The position numbers were made by a program, and so were the translations under genes. A model generated the notes under the pieces. The model saw only the letters and a program-made list of their open reading frames with translations. It did not search any database and was not told the origin of the DNA. Positions 10,354 to 18,891 of a DNA stretch of 64,000 bases are shown here, piece by piece. The stretch comes from Ilyomonas sp963847085 (GTDB taxonomy: Bacteria; Bacteroidota; Bacteroidia; Chitinophagales; Chitinophagaceae), in the NCBI GenBank assembly GCA_963847085.1, contig CAWJYO010000008.1, positions 124,001 through 188,000 of the forward strand. Reading direction: 5' to 3'. Positions within the stretch are counted from its first letter, which is position 1, and each line of letters begins with the position of its first letter.

Positions 10354-11571
10354 ATGAGTTTTATGCAGGAAAAAATTTTGTTGTTAAAAGGAAAAGTTCA
10401 ACATTATGCCTGGGGCGGATACGATTTTATACCTGCCTGGCTGGGCATCGAAAATAAGGAACATAAGCCGTTTGCCGAATACTGGCTGGGCGCACATCCA
10501 TCTGCATCGGCAACGGTAGTAACACGCCATGGCGAGCTATCGTTGACGCAACTGATTGCCGATTATCCGCAGGAATTTTTAAGTCAGGGCACGCGGCAAC
10601 AATTTGGCGAATTGCCTTACCTGATGAAGATTCTGGACGTGCACGATATGCTGAGCATACAGGTGCATCCAACAAAAGAAGGTGCAGCCATGGGTTTTGA
10701 AAAAGAAGAAACAGAAGGCGTGTTGCTGGGTGCATCAGATCGCAATTATAAAGATAAAAATCATAAGCCCGAAGTGATGATTGCGTTGAGCGATTTCTGG
10801 CTGTTGCATGGCTTTTTGCAAAAAGACAAATTAGACGGTGTATTGCGTGCTACGCCTGAGTTTGCTGATTTGATAAATGTATTTGGCGATGGCAATTACA
10901 AAGCCTTGTACGAACACGTAATGAACCTTCCGCAGACAGAAGTAAATGCTAAATTGATGTCGTTAGTGAAGAGAGAAATTGAACGAAAACAAAAAGACGA
11001 AACTTCAAAAAGCGAACCCGGCTGGTGGGTGGCAAAGTTGTTTGAAAACGATAAAGAGATTGAGGATATTGACCGCGGTATTTATTCTATTTATTTTTTC
11101 AACATTGTGAATGTAAAGGAAGGAGAAGGCATTTTTCAGGGTGCAGGATTGCCACATGCGTATCTGGAAGGACAGAACGTAGAGCTGATGGCTAACAGCG
11201 ATAATGTACTGCGTGGTGGCTTAACACCAAAGCACATTGATGTACCAGAACTGATGAAGCACACTCAATTTGAAGGCATTGTGCCCAATGTGATGAAAGG
11301 TGAAAAGATAAATGAGGCCGAAAAAAAGTATCCTTGTCCTGTGCCCGATTTTGGCATTCATAAATTAACCTTAAAGAAGAACGAAAGGGTAGACGGACTT
11401 ACCTCTTCTTTAGAAATATGGACCGTGATGCAAGGCAGTGCCAACATACAAGGAAGCAACTCGTTGCCGGTTCGCAAAGGGCAATCATTTGCTATATTAC
11501 CTAACGAACGTTTTACCATCGCAGCCAATGAAGATGCCTTGTTGTACAAAGCTTTTGTACCTGAAGCATAA
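10354..11571 (+). CDS. manA: Mannose-6-phosphate isomerase, class I
   Basis: 405 residues. It interconverts mannose-6-phosphate and fructose-6-phosphate. Zinc-site residues are visible in SIQVHPTKE (Gln, His), KPEVMIAL (Glu) and GAGLPHAYLEG (His). N-terminal QHYAWGGYDFIP and FAEYWLGAHPSA are typical. A second ATG lies three codons in (10363) and could be the true start. The C-terminal cupin region (LEIWTVMQGSANIQG) is complete. Confidence 0.94.
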   Translation: MSFMQEKILLLKGKVQHYAWGGYDFIPAWLGIENKEHKPFAEYWLGAHPSASATVVTRHGELSLTQLIADYPQEFLSQGTRQQFGELPYLMKILDVHDMLSIQVHPTKEGAAMGFEKEETEGVLLGASDRNYKDKNHKPEVMIALSDFWLLHGFLQKDKLDGVLRATPEFADLINVFGDGNYKALYEHVMNLPQTEVNAKLMSLVKREIERKQKDETSKSEPGWWVAKLFENDKEIEDIDRGIYSIYFFNIVNVKEGEGIFQGAGLPHAYLEGQNVELMANSDNVLRGGLTPKHIDVPELMKHTQFEGIVPNVMKGEKINEAEKKYPCPVPDFGIHKLTLKKNERVDGLTSSLEIWTVMQGSANIQGSNSLPVRKGQSFAILPNERFTIAANEDALLYKAFVPEA

Positions 11572-11596
11572 GTTTTATTTTTGCCCATATTTTTAA

Positions 11597-12163
11597 ATGA
11601 TGAAGATGAATCGCAATGTTGTTACGTCTCTTATTTTATTGGTAGTGGTTGCTTCTTTATATCGCGTTATTCCAGATCGCCCGGATGGTTTTGCACCGCA
11701 ATATGCGATGGCAATTTTTGGCGGTGCATTATTCCGTAAAAACAAATCCTGGGCGTTTATGTTGCCCCTGTTGTCGATGTTTTTTAGCGACGCATTGTAT
11801 CAGGTTTTGTATGTCGCAGGCTTCACAACTAGACAAGGTTTTTATTCCGGTCAATGGGAAAATTATTTGTTGTTTGCCTTATTAACGACCATTGGATTCT
11901 TAGTAAAGAAGATAAATGTTCTCAACGTTTTGCTGGCTTCACTGGCTGCCCCAACGGCATTTTTTGTTTTGTCCAATTTTATGGTATGGCTTGGTGGTGG
12001 CGGTTTGGAACGACCCAAAACTTTAGGAGGTTTGATGATGTGTTATAACGATGCGCTGCCATTTTATCCCAACAGTTTATATGCAACAGTTTTCTTTTCT
12101 GCGATTTTATTTGGAGGATGGTATTTGATGGGAAAACAATGGTATAAAACGGCTGTTGTATAA
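11597..12163 (+). CDS. DUF6580-type membrane protein
   Basis: 188 residues with about five transmembrane helices. The pattern RPDGFAPQYAMAIFGGALF near the N-terminus, FFSDALYQVLY, a conserved WLGGGGLERPKTLGG loop, and PFYPNSLYATVFFSAILFGG near the end match the small Bacteroidota membrane family DUF6580. Function unknown. It begins 25 bp after manA and is probably in the same transcript. Start choice between MMKMN and MKMN is open. Confidence 0.7.
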   Translation: MMKMNRNVVTSLILLVVVASLYRVIPDRPDGFAPQYAMAIFGGALFRKNKSWAFMLPLLSMFFSDALYQVLYVAGFTTRQGFYSGQWENYLLFALLTTIGFLVKKINVLNVLLASLAAPTAFFVLSNFMVWLGGGGLERPKTLGGLMMCYNDALPFYPNSLYATVFFSAILFGGWYLMGKQWYKTAVV

Positions 12164-12204
12164 ATAGCCACCGGTTTGTTTTTGCCACTTTTTATGTATG
12201 GCCA

Positions 12205-12227
12205 AAAATGTTCTGTAGGAACATTTT
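12205..12227 (+). terminator. Hairpin terminator after the manA operon
   Basis: Perfect 9-bp stem AAAATGTTC / GAACATTTT with loop TGTAG, 42 bp after the DUF6580 stop. The T run forms the end of the stem. Confidence 0.55.
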
Positions 12228-12346
12228 GCAAATCTATGTTTGACCTTACAAAATGAAGTAAACATCAGTGTTGATTTTGATCGCTTTTATTTCAAAACAA
12301 ACACTTTCTCATACTCTGTTTTACTATACTTTTAAAACACCATCGC

Positions 12347-13675
12347 ATGAAAAAAATTGGGATCGCTTTTGTGTTTGTTTTTGCCACAATTTCTTCTTTC
12401 GCTCAAACTTCGTACAAGCCCAGTGCATCCAATCTGGAAGCCAGAAAATGGTTCACTGATGCACGCTTTGGTATGTTCATTCATTGGGGACCGTTTAGCA
12501 TTCCCGGCGATGGTGAATGGGTAATGAACAACCGCAACATCACTGTAAAAAATTATACAAGACTCGAGAAGTTTTTTAACCCTATAGACTTTAATGCTGC
12601 ACAATGGGTAAGCATCGCTAAAGGTGCTGGCATGAAATACATCACGCTGATCACAAGGCATCATGATGGCTTTAGCATGTGGGATACAAAGTATTCCGAT
12701 TTCAATATCATGCACACGCCTTACAAAAAAGACATTGTAAAGATGATGGCAGATGAATGCCACAGGCAAGGCATTAAATTGTTTTTGTATTATTCGTTGC
12801 TCGACTGGAGAAGAACCGATTACAGTTATTGGACAGGCAGAACCGGGCAGGGCACTGGCAGAACAGAGCGGGGAAAATGGGAAGATTATATTCAGTTTAT
12901 GAAGAACCAGCTAACCGAATTGCTGACGAATTATGGTGAGATTGGAGGCATTTGGTTTGATGGTTATTGGGATCAAACCGCGCCTGAAGGGGCTGCCGAC
13001 AGAACGCCGAAAATTGACTGGCATCTGGATGAAATTTATGCGCTCATTCATAAGCTGCAGCCACAATGTTTAATTGGCAACAACCATCATTTAAGCCCGT
13101 TGCCCGGAGAAGATTTTCAAATGTTTGAACAGGATTTACCGGGCGAAAATAGGAGTGGTTTGAGCTTTCAAAAGCCATCCGAATTGCCGCTCGAATCATG
13201 CGTTACCATGAACAATAGCTGGGGCTTCAACATTACAGATACCTCATACAAAAGCTACAAACAACTGATTAATATTTTAGTAAAAGCATCCGGCTACGGA
13301 GCCAATTTGTTATTGAATATCGGGCCAATGCCAAACGGCGAAATTCAACCTGAATTTGTAGAGAGATTACATCAAATGGGCAACTGGACAAAGACTTATG
13401 GTGAGAGCATTTATCACACATCCGGCGGCTATCTGAAACCGCAAAGCTGGGGTTGCCTCACACAAAAAGGCAACAAAATGTATGTTCATTTATTGGGCGA
13501 AAACAAATCGGTTGATCTGGAACAATTTCCATTTAAGAATATTGGTAAAGTTTATTTGCTCAAAGACAAAACGCCGGTAAAAAGCTCGCTCCAAAATGGT
13601 GTTCTGCATCTTGATAATTTGCCTTCAGCAACTAATGCCGAACCGGATGCGGTTGTTGTAATTGAAACAAAATAA
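12347..13675 (+). CDS. GH29 alpha-L-fucosidase, secreted
   Basis: 442 residues with a signal peptide (MKKIGIAFVFVFATISSFAQ). It releases L-fucose from glycans. The GH29 barrel is clear: FGMFIHWGPFSIPGDGEWVM, TLITRHHDGFSMWDT, and GGIWFDGYWD, in which the Asp after IWF is the expected nucleophile. The general acid is not confidently placed; the tail (LLKDKTPVKSS, VVVIETK) looks like the usual small C-terminal beta domain. The length is normal and the gene intact. It stands alone, bounded by terminators on both sides. Confidence 0.93.
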   Translation: MKKIGIAFVFVFATISSFAQTSYKPSASNLEARKWFTDARFGMFIHWGPFSIPGDGEWVMNNRNITVKNYTRLEKFFNPIDFNAAQWVSIAKGAGMKYITLITRHHDGFSMWDTKYSDFNIMHTPYKKDIVKMMADECHRQGIKLFLYYSLLDWRRTDYSYWTGRTGQGTGRTERGKWEDYIQFMKNQLTELLTNYGEIGGIWFDGYWDQTAPEGAADRTPKIDWHLDEIYALIHKLQPQCLIGNNHHLSPLPGEDFQMFEQDLPGENRSGLSFQKPSELPLESCVTMNNSWGFNITDTSYKSYKQLINILVKASGYGANLLLNIGPMPNGEIQPEFVERLHQMGNWTKTYGESIYHTSGGYLKPQSWGCLTQKGNKMYVHLLGENKSVDLEQFPFKNIGKVYLLKDKTPVKSSLQNGVLHLDNLPSATNAEPDAVVVIETK

Positions 13676-13725
13676 ATGCAGGAACAAGAAACAACATACA
13701 AGAAATAAGAATACAAGAGAGGACG

Positions 13726-13757
13726 AAAGCCCGTAAGTACAACAGTTTACGGGCTTT
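13726..13757 (+). terminator. Rho-independent terminator after the fucosidase
   Basis: Stem AAAGCCCGTAA / TTACGGGCTTT followed by TTTT-rich sequence, 51 bp after the GH29 stop. It separates the fucosidase from the truncated FIST gene. Confidence 0.8.
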
Positions 13758-13777
13758 TGGTTTTGTGCATTTTTTAA

Positions 13778-14371
13778 GGTGAATGTAAAAGGCTTGCTAC
13801 CAGTGGTTGGGATCATATTGGTATAGAAAAAACCATCACAAAATCAAAGGGAAATAGTGTTTATACCATTGATGATGAACCTGCGGTAGATGTGTTTGTA
13901 AAGTTCTTTCAGTTTACAGAAAGTGTATACAACCGCTCCGAAATTATTGCAGCCAATTTTGCTCAATATCCTTTACAGATGAAAAAAGATAATGCCAATA
14001 CAGTATTAAGAGCGCCCTTAATGGTTGACATCGAAAACCGTGCTTTAATCTTTGTCGGCAGCGTTCCGCAGGGAAGTAAAGTACATTTTTCGGTACCGCC
14101 CGGTTTCGACCTGATTGAAGAAACAACAGAACGGATAAGCGTGTTAAAAGATGTCATTCCAAACCCGGATGCAGTGGTGGTTTTTTCTTGCAAGGCAAGG
14201 CATTTGGCGCTGGGTCCAATCATGGAAGATGAAGCTGGTAAAATGAGAGAGATATGGAATAAGCCACTGATTGGATTTTTTACGTATGGTGAAATAGGCA
14301 CTGCTAAAGACAGTGTATGCGATTTCCATAATGAAACCTGCTCGGTAGTATTACTTGAAGAAAAAAAATAA
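13778..14371 (+). pseudogene. FIST sensory protein, N-terminally truncated (FIST_C only)
   Basis: The open frame begins right after a stop at 13775 with no ATG. It reads ATSGWDHIGIEKTITKSKG and GNSVYTIDDEPAVDV, the junction and beginning of the FIST C-terminal domain, then continues to 14371 with VFSCKARHLALGP and GFFTYGEIG. FIST domains bind small ligands (proposed amino-acid related) and feed into signal transduction. Roughly the first 200 residues, the FIST N domain, are missing, so this is a remnant or a late-start product from the GTG at 13892. It lies 21 bp before the histidine kinase, fitting a former sensor for it. Confidence 0.7.
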
Positions 14372-14392
14372 CTTTGAAAACAAATTATTTAG

Positions 14393-15481
14393 TTGGAAGA
14401 AATTAAGCAAATCATACAAGCCCTTTCAATAACTCCTGAAGAAAAGGAACAGCTTTTACAAAAATTAAAAGTTGTTCAAAAAAATCTTGACATTTTCGAG
14501 TTTAAATATAAACGTACCATAGTAGATAAAACTGCAATTACCAATATACTCAACGCAAGCATTGCAGAAATAGAAAAACAAAAAAAAATAATTGAAAACG
14601 CAAAGCACGAAATCAACCGGAACCTTACTGAAATGGACCAGCAAAAAAAGCTGATTGAAGAAAAAAACGGTGAATTAAATAATGTGCTATCTAACCTGCG
14701 AAAAACGCAAAAGCAACTAATATTATCAGAGAAAATGGCAAGCCTTGGCGAACTCACAGCCGGCATTGCACATGAAATTCAGAACCCTTTAAATTTTGTA
14801 AATAATTTTTCCGAAGTAAGTATAGAATTGCTGGAAGCAATGAAGGATGAACTTGAGAAAGGTTGCTATAATAACGCAAAAGAAACAGCGAATGATGTGA
14901 TTCAAAATCTTGAAAAAATAAATCATCACGGTAAAAGAGCCGATGCCATTGTAAAAGGCATGTTGCAACATTCGAGAGTAAGCAGCAGCGGGCAAAAAGA
15001 ACCAACCGACATTAATGCTTTGTGTGATGAATATTTACGATTGAGTTATCATGGTTTACGGGCAAAAGACAAATCGTTTAATGCTACAATCAAAACTGAT
15101 TTCGATAAATCGCTTGAAAAAATAAATATCATTCCGCAGGATATTGGAAGAGTTATATTGAATTTATTGACAAACGCATTTTATGCAGTAAATGAAAAGG
15201 CTAAGAAGTTAGTAAGCGGTTATCAGCCAACGGTTAGTGTTAGCACAAGAAAGTTGAATGATAAGATAGAAATAGAAGTTCGTGATAACGGTAATGGCAT
15301 TCCCCAGGAAATTTTAGATAAAATATTTCAACCTTTTTTTACTACAAAGCCTACAGGGCAAGGAACAGGATTAGGTTTATCTTTAAGCTATGATATTATC
15401 AAGAAAGGGCATGGTGGTGAAATAAAAGTGGAAACCAATGAAGGTGAAGGATCTGTTTTTATCATTAGTTTACCCGTATAA
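14393..15481 (+). CDS. Cytosolic sensor histidine kinase
   Basis: 362 residues from a TTG at 14393; a TAG directly precedes it and the next ATG would cut the coiled coil, so TTG is the best start. No membrane segment. Residues about 1-110 form a coiled coil, then HisKA with H127 in GIAHEIQNP, an N box (ILNLLTNAFYAV), G1 (VRDNGNGIP), F box (FQPFFTTKP) and G2 (GTGLGLSLS). With no sensor domain of its own, it probably takes input from a partner such as the FIST protein upstream. Five bases separate it from the receiver gene. Confidence 0.9.
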   Translation: MEEIKQIIQALSITPEEKEQLLQKLKVVQKNLDIFEFKYKRTIVDKTAITNILNASIAEIEKQKKIIENAKHEINRNLTEMDQQKKLIEEKNGELNNVLSNLRKTQKQLILSEKMASLGELTAGIAHEIQNPLNFVNNFSEVSIELLEAMKDELEKGCYNNAKETANDVIQNLEKINHHGKRADAIVKGMLQHSRVSSSGQKEPTDINALCDEYLRLSYHGLRAKDKSFNATIKTDFDKSLEKINIIPQDIGRVILNLLTNAFYAVNEKAKKLVSGYQPTVSVSTRKLNDKIEIEVRDNGNGIPQEILDKIFQPFFTTKPTGQGTGLGLSLSYDIIKKGHGGEIKVETNEGEGSVFIISLPV

Positions 15482-15486
15482 ATGAA

Positions 15487-15871
15487 ATGAAAATTTTAGT
15501 TGTTGACGATGAAAAAGACATTCAATCTCTTTTTAAACAGCAATTCAGAAAGGAGATAAAAAATGGCGATATGCAGTTTGCGTTCGCTTTCTCCGGCGAA
15601 GAGGCGATGCTATATTTAAACCAGCATGAGCATGAAGCTGTCCTGATTCTTTCCGACATCAACCTGCCAGGCATAAGCGGTCTGGAATTGCTTGACCGTA
15701 TCAAACAAAAACACGCAAAGCCACCGCCGGTTGTTATGATGGTTACAGCTTATGGCGATGACGACAACTACAAACTGCGCAATCAAACTGGGAGCTGATG
15801 ACTTTTTAACCAAGCCCATTGACTTTAATACCTTAAAAGAAAAACTCAAAACTAAGTTTATATATGACTAA
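15487..15871 (+). CDS. Single-domain response regulator, frameshifted
   Basis: A stand-alone receiver of about 128 residues. The acidic pocket is in VVDDEKD, the phospho-acceptor Asp in ILSDINLPG, the switch Thr in MVTAYGDDD, and after a frame change near 15775 the conserved Lys in DDFLTKPIDF. Without the shift the protein would stop at 15798 and lose the Lys. Its corrected stop at 15871 overlaps the next start (15864). No output domain, so it likely acts as a phosphorelay intermediate or by protein contact. Confidence 0.85.
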
Positions 15872-16895
15872 GATTTTAGTGGTTGATGATGAAGCAGATC
15901 TTGAGATGTTAATCAGACAAAAATTCAGGCAAAAAATAAGAGACCATAAATATGAATTCCTGTTTGCCATAAATGGAAATTACGCCCTGGAAAAAATGAA
16001 ACAGCAACCTGATGTAGATATTATATTAAGCGATATAAACATGCCCGAAATGGATGGGCTTACTTTACTTACAAAACTTAGTGAAACAAGCCCGCTTACC
16101 AAAACAGTAATGGTATCTGCGTATGGTGATATGGAAAATATCCGCACTGCCATGAATAGAGGTGCGTTTGATTTTGTAACAAAGCCGGTTGACTTTAAAG
16201 ACCTAGAATGTACAATAGAAAAAACAATTCAGCAGGTAAATCAAATCAAGCAAACCCTACAAGCTATTAAAGAAAATAACATTCTTAAAATGTATGTAGA
16301 TGAGAATGTGCTAAAGTTCATGAGCAGTCATGAATATGAAACATCTTTCGCAGCAAATGAAACCATAGAAGCTACCATTGCCTTTATTGATATTTGCGGC
16401 TTTACCAGTATCAGCGAAAAAGAAAAACCAGATACGGTAGTAAAAATGCTTAATAAATATTTTGATGAAATGGTAAAAGACATCATTGCGCAGGAAGGAG
16501 TTATTGATAAATTTATTGGTGATTGTATTATGGCAGTATTTAAAGGACCGTATCATTTGGATAGAGCCATTGATGCTTGTTTAGCCATCAGAGGCAGCAT
16601 AGATGCGTTGCCATCGGAAAATAATTTTTCACCCAAAGTAACTATAGGAATTAACAGTGGAGAAATGATTTCTGGTAACATTGGTTCGGTTACGTTGCGC
16701 CGATTGGATTATACTGTTATTGGCGATACCGTTAACACAGCACAAAGGCTGCAGAGTGTTGCCATGAGTAGCCAGGTATTAATAACAGAAGCTTGTTTTG
16801 AAGAGATAAAACAGTCTTTTAATTGCCAAAAAATCGGGCTGGTAAGTTTAAGAAATAAATCTCATGAAGTTGTACTTTATGAAGTGCTCAATTAA
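15864..16895 (+). CDS. Response regulator with class III adenylate/guanylate cyclase output
   Basis: 343 residues: an N-terminal receiver (about 1-120; Asp in ILSDINMPEMDG, Lys in FVTKPVDF), a helical linker (EKTIQQVNQIKQ), then a class III cyclase domain (about 165-343). The metal-binding Asps lie in FIDICGFTS and FIGDCIMAVF. Lys in IDKFIGD and Asp in RRLDYTVIGD are the residues expected for adenine recognition, and the NTAQRLQ segment supplies the Asn/Arg pair. This predicts phosphorylation-controlled cAMP synthesis, with cGMP not excluded. It sits in a tight operon after the kinase and receiver and before the HD-YitT gene. Confidence 0.92.
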   Translation: MTKILVVDDEADLEMLIRQKFRQKIRDHKYEFLFAINGNYALEKMKQQPDVDIILSDINMPEMDGLTLLTKLSETSPLTKTVMVSAYGDMENIRTAMNRGAFDFVTKPVDFKDLECTIEKTIQQVNQIKQTLQAIKENNILKMYVDENVLKFMSSHEYETSFAANETIEATIAFIDICGFTSISEKEKPDTVVKMLNKYFDEMVKDIIAQEGVIDKFIGDCIMAVFKGPYHLDRAIDACLAIRGSIDALPSENNFSPKVTIGINSGEMISGNIGSVTLRRLDYTVIGDTVNTAQRLQSVAMSSQVLITEACFEEIKQSFNCQKIGLVSLRNKSHEVVLYEVLN

Positions 16896-16910
16896 ATAGA
16901 TACTAAAAAA

Positions 16911-18374
16911 ATGATGCAATACGAAGAAGCTTATTCGTTCATGATAAATAAGTTAGAGTATGAACTACCTGCTTATATTATATACCATGATGTACAACAT
17001 ACAAAAGAAGTGATTGCTGCAGCCCAACATCTCGCAGAATCAGAAAATGTATCAGGCGATAATTTGATTTTATTGAAGACAGCCGCCCTGTTCCATGATG
17101 CAGGCTTTTTGCAGCATCATTATGAGCATGAAGAACACTCCTGTAAAATTGCAAGAAAACATTTACCTGATTACAATTATTCAGATGAGCAAATTGATAT
17201 GATTTGCAGAATGATTATGACCACCAAACTCCCGCAATCCGCGTTCAATCATTTAAGCCAATTGCTTTGCGATGCCGATCTGTATTATTTAGGAGGAAAG
17301 GAATATGCGAAACAGGCAGAAAAGTTGTTTACTGAATTGAAAACGAATGGCTTTTTAAAAACAAGAGCAGAATGGGACTTAAAACAGGCAGAATTTTTAT
17401 CAGCACATCGCTATTACACAGAAACGGCAAAAAATGAAAGAGAGGAGGTAAAACAAAAGCACTTGCAGGAATTGAATTTAAAAATAGAATCTTCTATTGT
17501 ACACAATAAAGAAAACCAATTCGCAGAGCTTATGCAGGATTTTATTTTCATGATTGTAGGTGTTTTATTTGCGGGGTTTGCATTAAAATGTTTTTTGGTG
17601 CCGAATCATTTTTTTGATGGTGGTATCACAGGCATCTCTTTGCTTTTGCATGAATTTTATCATCTTAATCTGGCAATGCTTATCATACTCCTCAATATTC
17701 CTTTAATTGCCACAAGCTACTTTTCTGTAAGTCGTCGTTTTGCAATCAGAATGACAATGGGTGTATTGATGCTTGGCATTTGCTTAAGATTTCTGCCTGA
17801 ATTTGCAGTAACATCAGACAAATTATTGATCTCCATTTTCGGTGGTGTTTTTCTTGGCATCGGGGTAGGATTGAACATGAGAGCAGGTGCTGCATTAGAT
17901 GGTATAGAAGTGCTTGCCTTATACACACTAAAGAAAACGTCTTTTACCATTTCAGAAATTATTCTTGCCATCAATATCCTCATTTTTACCATCGCTGCAT
18001 TTGAGAAGGGAATTGAAACGGCTTTGTATTCTATACTCACCTATTTTGCCGCCACCCGAATGATAGATTACGTAGTGGAAGGTATCCAGGCATATACCGG
18101 AGTTACTATTATTTCATCAAAAAGTGAAGTAATAAAATATCAGTTGGTAAATAACTTGGGAAGAGGAATCACGGTGTACAAAGGCGAAAGAGGTTTTCTG
18201 CCCGGCAAATTTGAAATCAGTTCGGATTGTGATATTATTTTTACTGTAATTACAAGACTTGAATTGCGAAAATTAAAAAATCTTGTGTATGAAGTGGACT
18301 CCAATGCCTTTGTTTTTGCCAATACAATAAAAGAAGCGTCGGGCGGAGTTATCAAGCGGAGAAAAACGCACTAA
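16911..18374 (+). CDS. HD phosphohydrolase fused to a YitT-type membrane protein (DUF161-DUF2179)
   Basis: 487 residues. Residues about 1-190 are an HD domain with a full metal set: His in YHDVQHTKEV, the HD pair in AALFHDAGF, His residues in LQHHYEHEEHS, and Asp in LLCDADLYYL. After a charged helical linker come five to six membrane helices (about 205-365) with YitT signatures (NHFFDGGITGISLLL, GAALDGIEVLALYTLKKT), then a DUF2179 soluble domain (GRGITVYKGERGF, FTVITRLELRKLKNLV). HD domains often cleave cyclic nucleotides; next to a cyclase this suggests a membrane-tethered cNMP phosphodiesterase or an effector. That link is inference. Only 15 bp separate it from the cyclase gene. Confidence 0.88.
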   Translation: MMQYEEAYSFMINKLEYELPAYIIYHDVQHTKEVIAAAQHLAESENVSGDNLILLKTAALFHDAGFLQHHYEHEEHSCKIARKHLPDYNYSDEQIDMICRMIMTTKLPQSAFNHLSQLLCDADLYYLGGKEYAKQAEKLFTELKTNGFLKTRAEWDLKQAEFLSAHRYYTETAKNEREEVKQKHLQELNLKIESSIVHNKENQFAELMQDFIFMIVGVLFAGFALKCFLVPNHFFDGGITGISLLLHEFYHLNLAMLIILLNIPLIATSYFSVSRRFAIRMTMGVLMLGICLRFLPEFAVTSDKLLISIFGGVFLGIGVGLNMRAGAALDGIEVLALYTLKKTSFTISEIILAINILIFTIAAFEKGIETALYSILTYFAATRMIDYVVEGIQAYTGVTIISSKSEVIKYQLVNNLGRGITVYKGERGFLPGKFEISSDCDIIFTVITRLELRKLKNLVYEVDSNAFVFANTIKEASGGVIKRRKTH

Positions 18375-18891
18375 TAAACCAAAATCTTTCTTTTAAAAAG
18401 AATAAAAAGTACATTCAGTGTTGAAGTAATTATCACACTTCACCATTTATTTTAAATTAGCAATGCGTTTACGATAAACTGTTTGTTTTTGCGTGAATTT
18501 TATGGTCGTCACTGTGAGGTATGAAGCAGTCTGTGCTGTATCATTTATCCGCTTTACTACTCCTCATCACTACTTGTTATCATTCACAGACTGCTTCGTG
18601 CCTCGCAGTGACGGTTGCCTTTCTATCTATGTTTTTGAAATACGGATAATCAATTATTTTAAAGTTTCTTGCTCCTTGCTACGACTCATAAGCCCATTAA
18701 TGTCGGTTAAGACTTTCTATCCATATTAAAAGCAACCGTAACAGACAAAATCTTTTGGCACCTTCTCACTGATAGAACCTATAAGTTAAATGATGGCAAA
18801 TTGCGCGATACTTTTCTGTAATTAATAAAAGATTTCACATGTTTAACGGTATATAGTTTGTGTAAGTGTTTTCAAACAACAGCTTATAACC
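18375..18891. other. Intergenic region between signalling operon and cyanophycin cluster
   Basis: No credible ORF in 517 bp. It holds the inverted-repeat element at 18507-18613; the rest is AT-rich and presumably contains the cyanophycinase promoter, which I could not place. Confidence 0.6.
18507..18613. repeat. Palindromic intergenic element (29-bp arms)
   Basis: Arms 18507-18535 and 18585-18613 are inverted copies with 26 of 29 positions matching (core GAAGCAGTCTGTG / CACAGACTGCTTC). The sequence resembles the dispersed 'cactgcgaggcacgaagcagtct' type of repeat seen between genes in many Bacteroidota. No coding content. Confidence 0.7.

Noticed and set aside
15864..18374. Cyclase plus membrane protein as a Pycsar or CBASS anti-phage system
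   Set aside because: The cyclase is fused to a receiver and preceded by a kinase and receiver, as in ordinary two-component signalling. The membrane protein is YitT-type, not a known Pycsar effector, and no other defence gene is nearby.
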